64,000 nucleotides of DNA from Pelodera strongyloides (Eukaryota; Nematoda; Chromadorea; Rhabditida; Rhabditidae). Location: assembly GCA_036852015.1 (NCBI GenBank), contig JAANDG010000109.1, forward strand, positions 62,001 through 126,000, written 5' to 3'. Position 1 is the stretch's first letter, and every line of letters starts with the position of its first letter. Positions 19,471-31,700 of the stretch are shown one piece after another. The translations under genes and the position numbers were made by a program. A model generated the notes under the pieces. The model did no database searches. It was not told where the DNA came from and worked only from the letters and a program-made list of their open reading frames with translations.

Positions 19471-19659
19471 CTTTTTAATATAAGCGATTCCAGAGCATCT
19501 TCCGGTCTTCAAAGCTTGTTCGGTTGAGGTTGAGTGCTCAAGGAGCATGACGTGTCCCGTGGTAAAGCCTACGGTAGACCACCAGATCCGTTTGGCGTTT
19601 GGCAACAAGGGTTCCAATCGCCGGCGTTCGTCCATTACCAGCGATGTATCAAAGTTGAT
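19471..19659 (-). CDS. Exon of an unrecognised minus-strand gene
   Basis: A 63-codon open exon bounded by tttcag (acceptor side, 19660-19665) and gtaacg (donor, 19465-19470), phase 0 at both ends. It begins INFDTSLVMDERRRLEPLLP and continues with KRIWWSTVGFTTGHVMLLEH. The soluble, mixed alpha/beta-looking sequence is unlike the surrounding repeats. A similar start, FD plus a small residue and S/A, appears in exon-like pieces at 20.1 kb (SFDVSLV) and 21.05 kb (SAFDIRA), so it belongs to a duplicated exon set. I do not recognise the family. Confidence 0.45.
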
Positions 19660-19787
19660 CTGAAATGGGAAAACTTTATAATATGTCTTTGAATTGATTT
19701 TCAAAAGGAAAGAAACAGAGAGAGAGAGAGAGATAAAGACAGAGAGAGAGACAGACAGAGAGAGACTAATATACCTTGAACCATGTT

Positions 19788-20109
19788 CTATTTGATATAG
19801 CACGCCGAGTGTGGACGATAATTCTTGAACTGTCCTTGCTGCTTCGCTGAATACGACGAGTTCGACGACGTCATGGACGAGCTAGATTTCCTGACCACGA
19901 TGACGTACTTGGCCTCGACTCGCTTTAGTCCAAATTCTCTATGCTTGCAGGCATGGGCATGGCACCGGCAGCCTAAATAACTTGAGTGTAAGTAGGGGTT
20001 GCCCGGTGTCTCGCCCACGAGCAATTCCTTCTGCCAGTGTTCCCGTTCTTCGCTCAAGACAGTCCGCGTCTTTCTCGTCGGCAGCTCACCAGCGATACAT
20101 CGAAGCTTC
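19788..20109 (-). pseudogene. Second copy of the cluster exon, frame-disrupted
   Basis: After a ttttag acceptor at 20110-20115 the frame homologous to 21.05 kb starts SFDVSLV but stops after about 18 codons. Another frame stays open (LRCIAGELPTRKTRTVLSE, then YLGCRCHAHACKHREFGLK). Near 19.86 kb the sequence again resembles the HDVVVELVV part of the 20.9-kb exon, in a shifted frame. It is probably a degenerate tandem duplicate; a real frame in this copy cannot be excluded. Confidence 0.3.
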
Positions 20110-20896
20110 CTAAAATGTATAGCGAGAAGAAACATTTCAGAATGATGACAAGTATCAAATTAGACCAATTAGATGTTTAATTAGTTGCATAATCAAGAAA
20201 TTAAGTCCCAACTTCCCACTTAAAAAAAATTATCCTAACCTCCTAAAAGCAAGTTTTCCCAAGAGCCAGTGCTTGAAAAATAAAAATAATGAACAAGGCC
20301 GGCCCAACTCACGCAATGCGGTACTCACGCACCAGGGTGCTCGCCCAGTGCGTTACTGCGGTCACTTGCGGTACTCGCGACTAAGGGGTAAGAGAGCAAA
20401 GGGACCGGCACTGCGGTACTTATGGTTAGGCCGGCCCGATCAAATGGGAGACTCACTACAATACGTGAATTCCCAGTTATTCGTTTTGCACTACGAAGCA
20501 CTGGACGCTTAGGAAAACTTGGTAAAATTAAGCAGAGCGTACGGAATCGCTAGCTATCAAGCCAAGGAATTATTTCGTTTTTTACTTGTCAGGTTGATTT
20601 TCGATTCAAAGGCATCATTCGAATCAGAATTCCATGCTGCTTCGAGTTAGAACAAAATAAAATGTCGGAAACATATAGAAAGAACGCTAGATGGATTTAA
20701 AGATTGCATTTTTTCTAGGTTTACAAGAAAATATGAACCGAATTAGAGCCAAATTAAAATTAGCATAGGGTCATAGAAGCAAACATTTTTTGAAAGTAAA
20801 AACCGAAGTTTACCCTAGTAAATTCGTATCATATGCAAATTCCCAAGTATTCACAATACGCTTTGAATCACTGAAATACGTGAAACAAGCCCACCG

Positions 20897-21056
20897 TTAG
20901 TCCGTAGTCTTGAGCCGCTCCGCGTCCTTGACAACGAGCTCGACGACGACGTCATGGAAGCCGTGGTCAAGCTGGACGATGTAGATGTGGTGGGTTCGGC
21001 AACCAGAGTAGTGATTCTTCGTACTCCACTCACGAGCACGAATGTCGAAGGCACTC
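20897..21056 (-). CDS. Terminal exon of an unrecognised minus-strand gene
   Basis: Acceptor catttag at 21057-21063, then a frame of about 52 codons: SAFDIRAREWSTKNHYSGC, then HHIYIVQLDHGFHDVVVELV and a charged end, stop TAA at 20897-20899. The alternating hydrophobic pattern (YIVQL, DVVVELVV) suggests a beta sandwich. The DNA of the last third is repeated in eroded form at 19.86 and 18.25 kb. Family not recognised; low to moderate confidence that it is expressed. Confidence 0.4.
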
Positions 21057-21303
21057 CTAAATGACATGATACAGCAAAGGAACGGTGCAGGTAGTGATAA
21101 GTAAAAGAAAATGGCAAGGTAAACAGGTAATTTGCATGTAAGTTTAGGTTCATGCACACACAAACATACATATCGGACAGAATGTGCATAGGAAGTGATC
21201 CACACTTGTGAATTCAATGCAATGCTGTAGAAAGATGGATAACTTACAATTCGTGACAAGGCTAAGCCTAAGCCTATTTCACGATCCGGAATCGCCAGTC
21301 CTT

Positions 21304-21380
21304 TTAATCTGCTCTTGCAGTAATGGTTTCTTTGACAGGAATGTAGATCACACCATCATACGGTCTCTCCTCGAACGGAC
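21304..21380 (-). CDS. Short terminal exon, unrecognised
   Basis: A 25-codon frame after a cttttag-type acceptor (21381 onward), PFEERPYDGVIYIPVKETI and then a stop at 21304-21306. The two-base start phase and clean acceptor fit a last coding exon of a minus-strand gene whose earlier exons I cannot find; otherwise it is a further fragment of the duplicated cluster. Confidence 0.3.
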
Positions 21381-22198
21381 CTAAAAAGTGAAAATTACAC
21401 AACGAATAATATAAAGCAGTATCGCGAAAACATAGCGAATAAAGGATACTGTGAAGATAAGGAAGAGTAGGGACACATACCATTATGACAATGAAATTAT
21501 ACAGTAAGGTGAGAGAGGGAGGCGGACCCGCACATTGAAGACAAATGTGCTAAGACAAGACAAGTTTACTGACTGGGCTGTCTAACTACACGGCTGTCAC
21601 AAATTTGCATGTCTCACTCTTATGCTAATTTTTCGTGTTTTGTGTCGCGGATGAAGAGGCGTACATGAGACGAGGCACTGGGCCACCGAGCGAGATACGT
21701 TTCAAAAAATTAATAACAGAGACTGAATATAAGAGCGGCATCCAATCGTTTTAGTGTTTCAAAAACAAAAAAGGTAGTAATACATTACTAATACAGCAAC
21801 TAAGTAAAAAAAAAGAGATCAAAAAAGTTCAAAGAACCATCATCATAAATCTTATTTACGTGAATTAGAGGTTTTTCCCGCGCGTCGTCGGTCATAAATT
21901 GTCATGTGTAGCCCATTCAATTACCCGCGCCGGCAATTAGCTTTAGGTTCTTTGTCTTTCAGTGAACGGCGGTAATTCGGGCAATTGCAACTGAGGAGTG
22001 CAATCAACGATTAATTGTAGTTTGGAACGCTTGTCTTGTCTTGTGACCGGCTAAATAGCATTTATCGCATAGCAAAGCACTAAATACTAAACACTAAATA
22101 GCATAGCACTTATAGCATTTTCTGAATGAAAGAAAACGAATCAAATAACTCTCATGCTCTACACGACCTAGAAAAATGATTAAAATAAAAAGATCGAC

Positions 22199-22650
22199 TT
22201 AAAGGGACGGGCCCATCAAAATAAACCCATATTTTGCATGTTTTTATAATTTGTATAAAGGGGGTTTATTATAATATATGTACACTAAATTTCGGCTAGA
22301 CTTTATCCCGCTGAAATTTTTCGGTGTCGATAAACGCATAAGTATACCGTAGAAGACACACAATTGCCCCCTTATTTCCTTACCGTGTCTCCCGAGGATA
22401 CCTCGCTCTGGTTGGGACCCGGGAGACCATCTGTCTATATAGCCATATTCCCCCGGGACACGCGACAAGAAAATAAAGGTGCAATTGTGTGTCTTCTACG
22501 GTACACTTATGCGTTTATCGACACCGAAAAATTTCAGCGGGATAAAGTCTAGCCGAAATTTAGTGTACATATATTATAATAAACCCCCTTTATACAAATT
22601 ATAAAAACATGCAAAATATGGGTTTATTTTGATGGGCCCGCCCCTTTAAA
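22199..22650. repeat. Large palindrome, family 4 (AGGGAC ends), ~165-bp arms
   Basis: Left arm begins ttaaagggacgggcccatca; right arm ends tgatgggcccgcccctttaa. Arms of about 165 bp differ at very few positions, with a loop of about 115 bp around ttgggacccgggagacc. This is the most intact palindrome of the window and therefore probably a recent insertion or one kept alike by gene conversion. Confidence 0.9.
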
Positions 22651-22967
22651 CGATTCTGAATACATAGAAAATAAAAACTTTTTAACAACAACTTTAATAA
22701 AACAAACGTATTATAACACCGTGCAAGAAAATAGTTGAGCAAGAAGTAAGTACAATCAACGGCTCAGAATAAAGCAAAACAACTATAAGAAAAAATGAAC
22801 AAAAAACTATACACGTACCTAAATCAACAGCAAAAGTAACAAAAGGGAAAATACACGCATTTCCTAAATACCCTAACCTATGGCAACGAATATTTACACA
22901 CTGTGTGCAAATTTCTACACAGTAAAACAACGCAAGTAATTCAAGGAATATGAATATAAGGGCTAAC

Positions 22968-23363
22968 TTAAAGGGACAGGCCCATCAAAATAAACCTATA
23001 TTTACGATACGTTCATAATGACTATCAATCATTTTTATTACAATATATACAAACTAAATTTTACCATTATTCGCCCTAGACAACTTTTTTCCAATGCGCT
23101 CAACGCACATGTATCCCATAAACCTGCAGATTTCAAAGCTATATATGCAAATTTTAATCGCATTATAATTTCACGATAAATTTGCATTGACGACAAGGAT
23201 ATTTGCGGCTTTACGGTATACATTTGAGCTGAGCGCATCGGAAAAAAGTTTTCCATGGCAAATAAATGTGAAATTTAGTTTGTATATATTGTAATAAAAA
23301 TGCTTGATAGTCACTATGGACGTATCGTAAATATAGGTTTACTTTGATGGGCCTGTCCCTTTA
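22968..23363. repeat. Palindrome, family 4
   Basis: Ends ttaaagggacaggcccatca and gggcctgtccctttaa. The arms are inverted copies over about 120 bp (atttacgatacgttcataat and its near complement), with a few mismatches. Confidence 0.85.
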
Positions 23364-23849
23364 ATAGAGTTTCTTTCAAATGTGCTTCTAGATATCTTAA
23401 AAAGTATTGTATCTATCACAGACCAAAACAGACACCAATTATATAGAAATAAGGAGAAAGAGACTGTATTGTGGCAAGTGTACGATGGTCTCATTTTCGT
23501 TTTTTTTTCTTTGAGACAAATAATGTAAACGTGGACCTCTGACTATCTTTCAAGCTTCTCACTTCGTAAGGAGTAGGCGCCTGAAATACATGTTTAAAAT
23601 GTTTTTTTTAGACTATTAGATAGAGATTAGATGTAACCTAAGGATGTTAGAGATTAGGGATGGACGTTAACGTTAACTACACACTTCCTTTCTTCAAGCA
23701 CTACGACAGTCCAACATAAATCAATCACGCGAGTTGCGCCCCCACTTACAACTGAGCGCTATTACGCTACACGTAAAAGAAGATTAAGGATTAGGTGGGT
23801 GCAAAAATAAATGTACGGCAAGGCAGCAAAACTAACTACAAAATAGACA

Positions 23850-23925
23850 ATAGTAGCCAAGTGGTTACGCGCCTAGTACCACACACAAGACCTGAGGTTC
23901 AATTCCGGCTCGGAGTTATCGTCAG
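23850..23925 (+). repeat. tRNA-like SINE head
   Basis: A box tagccaagtggttacgcgcc and, 30 nt on, B box gaggttcaattccgg. There is no complete cloverleaf. The downstream 200 bp is ordinary AT-rich sequence that could be the SINE body. Confidence 0.5.
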
Positions 23926-24257
23926 TGCATTTTGATTTGGCCATATTGTCTCTGGTACTCCATCGTACCCAATAAAACACTAGATTTCAAGTACATTGCG
24001 GTGATTCAGCACACGGTCCGACCCCAAATTAGCACCGTGCTAGCACACGTCCAGCTGTTTGGTTTGTCCAAACAGCACTGGTCCGCCAGGTGACAGACGG
24101 GTCAACATTTGGTCTGGTCTTAGTCCTTATTCGCGCATTTTCTAGTCGACCTTTGCATACTGTCATTTTTTTATTTGGATTAATGATTTCTTTTAGGATG
24201 AAAACATTGGCATACCATTAAACCATGTTAGTTTCTACTTGGTGAATAACTGAAATA

Positions 24258-24428
24258 TTTAAAGCGGAATGCTGGCCGGTTCCTGAAACGCATCGTGGAC
24301 AACTCAGTTCGTACGTATTTATGCTAATTTGCTCGAATTTAGCTCGATTTTTTATTCTAATTTATGTTCATTTGCATAGGCTGCATAAGAATGCTGGGTT
24401 TCAAAACCGACCGTTATTTCGCTTTAAC
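24258..24428. repeat. Palindromic MITE, family 1
   Basis: Left end ttaaagcggaatgctggccg, right end cgaccgttatttcgctttaa; inner ttcctgaaacgcatcgtgga is typical of the family. Confidence 0.75.
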
Positions 24429-25200
24429 ACGATTCGAGAGCCAGAAGAACGTGAATAAAGATGTTTATTTCAGATATTAAAGGGGGCAAATAAAACTTTA
24501 TGTCTGCCTTTATATCAACTAATTACTTTTTGATACAAATGCTTTGGCACGAAATAATTTTTTTTAAATTCATGCTGCCACATGCTCAATTACCCGTGCC
24601 CATTTTTCCTTCTATTGGTTTAGGTCACCTATTTGCAAAGCTAATAAGTAAATACGGACACATGGTGTGACCCTTTACTCTGTTTAAGTTTTTAGTAGTT
24701 TTGGTAAAAATTAAGTAAAGTATATTTTAAAGCGCTGCCCTATTCTACTATAAGGCTCGTATTTAATTGAAAAAAATAGCAACAAAATATAATGAGAATA
24801 ATGCTGGGTTTAAGTTAATTGGCTATTTTTGGTTGAATTTTTTTTTTTTTTTTTTTTTATTTGGGTTTAAAATCCAACAATGGTCAATTGGATCTCTACT
24901 TCCTCTTAAAGACATAATGTCCGTTTAGTTTATTTTTTATTTTTATTTTTATTACTTATCTTACTTTCTCTTATTTAGTTAGTATTTGGTTCTCCCTCTC
25001 TGCCTCGCTATGGAAAGCATCTATAGGAAGCCGTGCCACGTTATTACCATTACCAGCTGCGCTATAGATTAGACGTGACTCAGTTTTAGCCACAAGTAAT
25101 TAGGCTCGCTGTCGTTTGTTTTGGAACACAACAACTTTTCTATTTTTGAAGTTTTTCTAGTTTTATTTATGCGGAAACAACAGAAGTTTGTAATTATATT

Positions 25201-25618
25201 TTAAAGGGTCAGGCCCATTTCAAATGACCCCTATTTTTGATGATTCCATCTGATTCTCCATATCAAATATAGTAGGGTACGATATTTTCCTAACTTTCAA
25301 GCGCAAAAATCACGCAGTATTCATCAATTTACTATTGCTAGTCATACCCAACTTTCTATCGCAGTTGTCACGTCCCTTCGAGCTACTTGGGCAATATGCT
25401 CTATTGGGCGTGGCAATTGCCATTTTGGCCAATCAGCGCGAATGGGCGTGCCAACTGCGATAGATAGTTGGGTATGACTGCCCACGGTAAATTGCTGAAT
25501 AGTGTGTGAATTTTGCGCTTGAAAATTAGAAAAATATTGCATCCTACTATATTTGACATGGAGAATCAGATGGAATCATCAGAAATAGGGGTCAGTTGAA
25601 ATGGGCCTGACCCTTTAA
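25201..25618. repeat. Palindrome, family 4
   Basis: Ends ttaaagggtcaggcccattt and aaatgggcctgaccctttaa. Arms of about 150 bp are diverged; inner marker gattccatctgattctcca has its complement in the right arm. The loop contains an inverted pair around cattttggccaatcagc. Confidence 0.85.
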
Positions 25619-25654
25619 TCTACCGTATTCCTCATAAATTATCGTATTTACCAA

Positions 25655-25833
25655 ATTAAAGAGGCATAGCAGCCGGTTTTTGAAACGAAATTTGGATGCT
25701 GTATTCCCCTGGATTACATAGAAATAATTGACTGCGCGATTTTAGAATCAAATTATATTCGTTTGCATGCAACATATGTAAATGCAGTTGTTCAACGTAC
25801 GTTTCAAAAGCTGGTGGTTATATCACTTTAAAT
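25655..25833. repeat. Palindromic element, family 3
   Basis: ttaaagaggcatagcagccg at the left, gtggttatatcactttaa at the right, with ttgactgcgcgattttag in the core and ttcgtttgcatgcaaca near the middle. Confidence 0.7.
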
Positions 25834-25944
25834 ATGGTTGACTCACGCATTTCTTGGGCGAAATTCTGCTGTTTTACTAGAGCTTTTCTTCTGAAGACTT
25901 TTTTTGGTTGTGGTCGTTTTCTGCAGCCATCTGTCCCATAAACC

Positions 25945-26040
25945 TCTTTCTCTCTCACTCAGTCTCTATCTCCTTTCTCTCTCTCCCTCCCCTTCTCTCC
26001 CTCTCCCTCCTCTCTCTCTCTCCCTCTCTCTCCCCTCTAT
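25945..26040 (+). repeat. (CT)n-rich microsatellite
   Basis: CT dinucleotides mixed with ccct units; the reading frames that span it (rich in Ser/Leu or Leu/Pro) are not genes. Confidence 0.9.
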
Positions 26041-26515
26041 CTTTCCTTTCCCTCATCGATCCTTCCCTCATCAAGCTATACATAGAAAACGGAATAGAAT
26101 AGAACGGAAAAGTATTTATTTTCTAATTTCCTTTCTACGATTTCTTTTTTCTAAAGCATGACAGATATATATGTGTGTGAAAGTCTTTATAATGTAAAAA
26201 TGTGTTCACTACAAGAAGGACATGAAGAAAAAATCCTGCTTCATAAATGCTCCCAACCAAGCAGAAGAATTGGCAAAGCCGACAAAGCTGTTATTGTGTA
26301 AAAAGTAGAAAAGCTGACTCACAATCAGAAGTGTACAATAAACCACGGAGAATCCTGTTGTTTGCAAATAATATTGTTTACATACTATAGGTGTTAGATA
26401 TGGCGAAATATTTCCGTCCACTTTACCCCAAACTCAAGACATTATTTAAGCGTTATCCATTTTCTTACTATACCTGAAAATTGCAGAAGCTCTAGCCTAT
26501 TATCAGGAAAAGCTT

Positions 26516-26702
26516 TAAAGCGGCATTGCACTTGATTTTGAATATAAGTTTCATGCACTACTGATTGCAGTGTATTATATGCAAATTGCTGTGCTTTATT
26601 TTGCTGTAAAAGCACAGAATTGAACACAATTTGCATGCTATACATGGGAGTGCAGGTTTCCAGCAAATGTTTCCAAAAACCACGTGTCACACCCCTTGAA
26701 AC
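26516..26702. repeat. CACGTG-type palindromic element
   Basis: Left end ttaaagcggcattgcacttg; right end aaaaaccacgtgtcacaccc. The middle includes an inverted pair around ttgctgtgctttattttg. About 185 bp. Confidence 0.65.
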
Positions 26703-27316
26703 CAGCTGCTGACAAAAACAAACAGGATAAGAAGTTATCACCTTAACCTTTGACGTGTAATTTTATTACGACTGATAAGAGTACTTTTAATTTAACTTCT
26801 GAATAATTCGACTTACAAAAATTTAAAATTTCCCACTTTATCACAAGCAGAAATAATTGCTTTGTGCATATTGTTGTGCCAGAAAACAGGTTTATATTCA
26901 TCCAATAAATTGTAGACTAGTGACGTACTTTTTTATTTTATAGCATTATTTTCACTTCATTGTATTTGTATTGCATTAGTTATTTAATAAATAAATAAAT
27001 ATGTTTTTTTTTTTAATTTTCTCTTATTAGTCTTATTCTTACCCTGATTCCGTTTTGTTTTGTATACTAATGTTGTTTTCATAATTATTATTATTAATTA
27101 TGCTTATTTTATGAGCTAATTTACGTAATAATCTACAACTAGACACTCCTTCGTTTAAATTGCAGTTACTTAACATTTAATGTTTTAACTTTAAATTGCA
27201 TTATTTGAGAATTCACTTCTACTTTGTAAACTATGTGTCGAATTCCTTATCACCTATAATTAATACCAATATTTGATAACTCGCAGCTTCACGCCCTGCT
27301 TCCAATGTTAAATCCT

Positions 27317-27500
27317 TTTAAAGCGAAATATCGGCCGGTTTTTGAAACGCATTGCGTACACCTTCTTTCTTATGCAGCATACGCAAATGAGTAAAATTAG
27401 AATAAAAACTAGACCCGAATTAGACCCTACGTTTTCATAAATGCATAGGAATTCAGGTACTTGAGATGCGTTTCAAAAACCGGCCTTTATTTCGCTTTAA
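27317..27500. repeat. Palindromic MITE, family 1
   Basis: Left end ttaaagcgaaatatcggccg, right end ccggcctttatttcgcttta. It is followed immediately by a CACGTG-type element that starts within the shared ttaaagcgg. Confidence 0.8.
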
Positions 27501-27633
27501 AGCGGCCTGTCATATGTTTTTGAACTGTTTCTTATAGCTGCATTTTCATGTATTGTATGCAAAATTCGGCGCTCATGAAGGGCACTTGTCCTGAATAAAA
27601 TCCATAAACCACGTCCAATGCCGCTTTGAAAGT
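27498..27633. repeat. CACGTG-type palindromic element, abutting family 1
   Basis: Starts ttaaagcggcctgtcatatg and ends ataaaccacgtccaatgccg followed by cttt. The two elements share the junction TTAA, so one probably inserted at the end of the other. Confidence 0.55.
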
Positions 27634-27825
27634 TGTAAAACGATAGCCTACCCACTTAATTGGTCGCCACTTATATATTTTAGTAGGGTAGTAGTGTATA
27701 CATGTATCCATATCCGTATTATATAGCTACGCATTTGTTTGCGTAGTGTGGTGTGCCTTGGACCAATCGTAGTATTCTCTTCTCATGTACTTTAAATACA
27801 CATTCTTTATAATACATGTTGGACA

Positions 27826-27907
27826 CACACACGCACAACACACACACACACACACACACAAACACACACGCACACACACAAACACACACACACACGCACG
27901 GCACGCA
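27826..27907 (+). repeat. (CA)n microsatellite
   Basis: CA repeats with cgca interruptions. Frames read across it in either direction are repeat artefacts. Confidence 0.9.
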
Positions 27908-28159
27908 CGCGCACGCCCACATAAAAACACAACAATTTTTCTATCTCTAATTAACCTTTTTCATCTCTGTTATCTATAATCTCTATTTGGTTTATATGTA
28001 AGTTATTGATATTATGAAATTATGAAATTATGAAATTATAAATTAGTTATTTCTTTCAGGAAAAATATGTATAGCGAGGGCCGGCAGCCCGGCTGCATTG
28101 CTGAACATTTGGGTAAGTTCAGTAATTGGGTACATTTGGGTAAGAACATTTGGGTAATA

Positions 28160-28286
28160 ATAGCGGTAGATTTTTAAAACTCATCGTGGCCAACTACAGT
28201 GGGGTCGAATCGGTGTCGATTTTTTTTATTCTATATAATCATTTACGCATGAAAATGCAAGTGTCCACGGGGTACTTCGCTTTAAT
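28160..28286. repeat. Degenerate family 1 palindrome
   Basis: Recognisable inner left arm (gatttttaaaactcatcgtgg) and right end (tacttcgctttaataa); the rest is eroded. Confidence 0.45.
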
Positions 28287-28710
28287 AAACAAATTATTCT
28301 ATTTTTTATAACTGTGTCTCGGTCGGTTAGTTGTCAGTAGGCTTGGATGATATTTTTTCCATATCATATCCGGTCAAAACTGAAAAGAAACGCAACTTTC
28401 TGACACTTATCACCGAGCTGAAACGTATCTTTAAAAACTCGCGTAGGCATTAGTTTATTACCGCCGTATTCAAATTTCCTTCTCATTCATTCGTCTTACT
28501 ATTTGGACGACAGGTTGGTGTGCATCTTTGTCATTCCGTTGCTTGAAATTAGGATCTGAACATGTCTTGATTGAGCACAGTGCTGTATCATTCCGTTATA
28601 TCACGGTGCTATATTGGGTTCTCATGGTTTAGCACGGTGACATTTTGGCGCTTTCCGTTTTAGCACCGTGCTATTGCGGTTTAGCACGTCGCTATTTTAA
28701 TACTTTTCCA

Positions 28711-28716
28711 TTTCAG
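28711..28716 (+). promoter_or_regulatory. Acceptor just upstream of the myosin VI start (cis or spliced-leader)
   Basis: A tttcag site ends five bases before the first ATG (28722). In nematodes such sites commonly receive the spliced leader; alternatively it joins a non-coding 5' exon. It fixes the start codon, since no in-frame upstream ATG can be included. Confidence 0.5.
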
Positions 28717-28721
28717 AAGGC

Positions 28722-31700
28722 ATGTCGGTTCAAGAGCGTAGCGGTTTCGAGCGCGTCGTTTGGGCGCCCGATCCAGAGGATGGTTTTGTACTGGGAGACT
28801 TGGTCGATATTGGCTCCAACACACTTACAGTAAACCGGAAGGACGGGAAGGGACAGGTTGGGCAATTATTGGGCAATTACAGTAGTATACTAGAATGTGA
28901 ATTGTTACGACCGATTGGATACATGGGAAACTAAAAACCCCGATTTCGCCCCGATCAAGTCCCTCAAAAAATCAGACCGTGATCGGGCCGAAATCGGGGG
29001 TTTTCGACAAATGATCGGGGCGAAATCGGGGTTTTCACTTTCCTGTGAAGTACAGTACTATGTCCTGGCAGACAGGGAGCTTCTCGCTCAATTGACATGG
29101 TGGCGTCCTGGCAGGCCCCTTAGGCAAAACCAGGGAGTCAGGGAGTAAAGTTGCTACAAGTAGTGTTTTTGACCAACGCAATAATCCGCTGAACACGTCG
29201 AAGTGACTGTCTGTGAACTATATGCGCGCGTAGCTTGGGCGCCCGGCCCGGCTGTCACTGGAGCCGAGCGACAGGCTGCTAGGGACACTCCCTGCCAATA
29301 TGGGGTTGAGGCAAACTCAGTGCCAAATAGCATGCAGCATGCCTATTTGGGCAATTACGGTATGTATGTAAATTGTCAGAATAAACTAACAACTTGTCTA
29401 AAATTAATGCTCATTGTTTCCATCAAATATCGGACTCAATGAATGTTCTTATGAATGCAACCTTATGCTTTTACTCAGAAACGTATAGTTATGTTGCTAC
29501 TGCAGCTGTAGCTTTTCCGGTGTTTGAAGCGTATTTTGGGCGCTGTATTCCGATGTAGTGCATGAAAATTACTGCAAGACTACTGCACGATTATTCGACT
29601 GATATATTATTCTGCCTACAGCATTTGGTAATGCACATGTTGCCAATGCGTTTCAAGAACCTGCCGTTATTTCGCCTTAAATTAAATTTCAGATTGTTGC
29701 CAAGCACGATGAAGTGTTTCCGAGCGAGGATGACCTACAGAAGACGGTCGAAGATAATTGTTAGTTGATGCTTTACACCTAATTATGTTAGACATCTAAC
29801 GTAAAGCACGTTAATTGTCAGTGAGCGCCACCAGCAAGCTTAACTTCAAAAAGGGCATACATATTACCTTTAATTACCGCTAATCTAGGTGCCCTAATGT
29901 ACCTCAACGAGGGAACGCTGCTGCACAATTGCAAGAAGCGCTATGAAAATATGAATATTTATGTGAGTTATTTATTTTGATTAGGTATTTATCATTCTAA
30001 CGGTTGATAGTAGATCACTTAGATTTGTAGATCAAAATGAAATACAGTACCAAAATTATCTACAAATTACCTTTAGTCTTATGTGGCGAACATCCTGATC
30101 GCCATCAATCCCTACGAACAGCTTCCCACATTGTATTCGGATGAAACAATTGCAAAATACAATGGAAAATCGCTTGGCCAGCTCCCGCCACATATCTACG
30201 CCATTGGTGAGAGAACTAGTATTCTTCCCCGGGGATGGGTATATTGTAATGTAAAGTTCCCAGGGGAAGACATAAATTCTCTGGGGAAGGAGCAAATCTA
30301 CTTGGCAACATAAGGAAAAAACTGTACGTAATGTGCCGAATAATCTTTCCGCTGCGCTTCAGTAATAACTATTTACATCAAGTAGATCGAGTTTTTTTAT
30401 ATAGTTACCTTTCCGCAATGACTAAAATGTATTTCACTTGTAGTCTATGGAAGACCTATTACCTATTTAAATTCGTACCGAAGAATCGAAGTATTGAAAG
30501 GTGTATCCCAAATATCTAAAGGCGTATCCGAAAGATTTAAAGGTGTATTTCAGCCGACAAGGCCTATCGCGAGATGCGTCGTAGCGGAGAATCACAGTCG
30601 ATCATCGTATCCGGTGAATCTGGTGCAGGAAAGACGGAAAGTCAGAAAGCCGTCCTTAAGTATCTGTGCCAGAACTGGGGAACGCATGCCGGACCGATCC
30701 AGCAACGAATCTTGGAAAGTTAGTACTTGGTTATTTGATTAGTATTTGAGTAGTAGTTGATTAGTATTTGATTAGTAGTTGATCAGTATTTGGTTAGTAT
30801 TGTATTAATATTTGGTTAGTATTTGATTAGTACATTATTCGTTTTTGACTAACACGTATTGGTGTCGATGCACACGGTTTATTGTCTCCCTGAGCAGACT
30901 TGCGGAATACTTTAGATACCTTAGATACTATAGGCATCAAACTTAGAAAGAATGCCGTTACGTATCGCTGCAGTTATGTTATGTATATCGTGTATTAGAG
31001 ATTCACTAGAAGTTCAAAATTTGATAGATTTACTTATGTTTACCCCAACCGCAGATATACCTACAATATGACGTAACGTTACCTTATGGTATCTGTATCT
31101 GTAATTTTTGTTCTATCAAACATTGCCGTTCTCATCTATTATGTGTCTTACCGCAGGTAGTAACTTACCGTAGCGGTACCGTGTGGCACATTTAGTAGGT
31201 GGGAAGTTCGCTTTTTTTGCTTTATTTATGCTTTTATTACTTTAGCTAATCCAATCCTGGAATCCTTTGGCAACGCTCGAACGTCACGCAATAATAACAG
31301 TTCTCGCTTCGGAAAGTTTGTGGAAATTCACTTTGACAAGAAGGTACCGTTAATTTATGAATGAAAAAAGCTTGGGTACTAGGTATGGGTATACGGTTTG
31401 CTCACATTGTTTCATTACAAACAATGTTCAAAAAGTGTTTCGCTAATTTCAAGAAGAAAAAACACCTGTCCTCTTCTAGAACCTCTATTCGTCTATTATA
31501 TGAAATCCGATCTTCTTCAGTTTGCCTATTAGATAATGTTTATTTCGGTAAAATTTAATGTAGTTGCAAATTGGCAGCACAATGTTGACTAGTGTTTCCG
31601 AAGCGGATATGTGGGATATGTAGTCAGTTTTGTTCAGTAGATGCGGTTTAAATCGCTATCATCTTTAGCACGAGGTGGCCGGCGGCTTCGTCTCTCACTA

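Larger units (their letters stand above)
21400..28700. other. Repeat-rich gap without a supported gene
   Basis: I see no exon with credible splice sites and protein-like composition here. It holds three large AGGG-type palindromes (22.2, 23.0, 25.2 kb), a SINE-like element (23.85 kb), family 1-3 palindromes, CT and CA microsatellites and poly-T runs. It separates the minus-strand cluster from the myosin VI start. Confidence 0.5.

Noticed and set aside
27719..27979. Open frames rich in Cys/Val or Thr/His on both strands
   Set aside because: They are readings of the (CA)n microsatellite.
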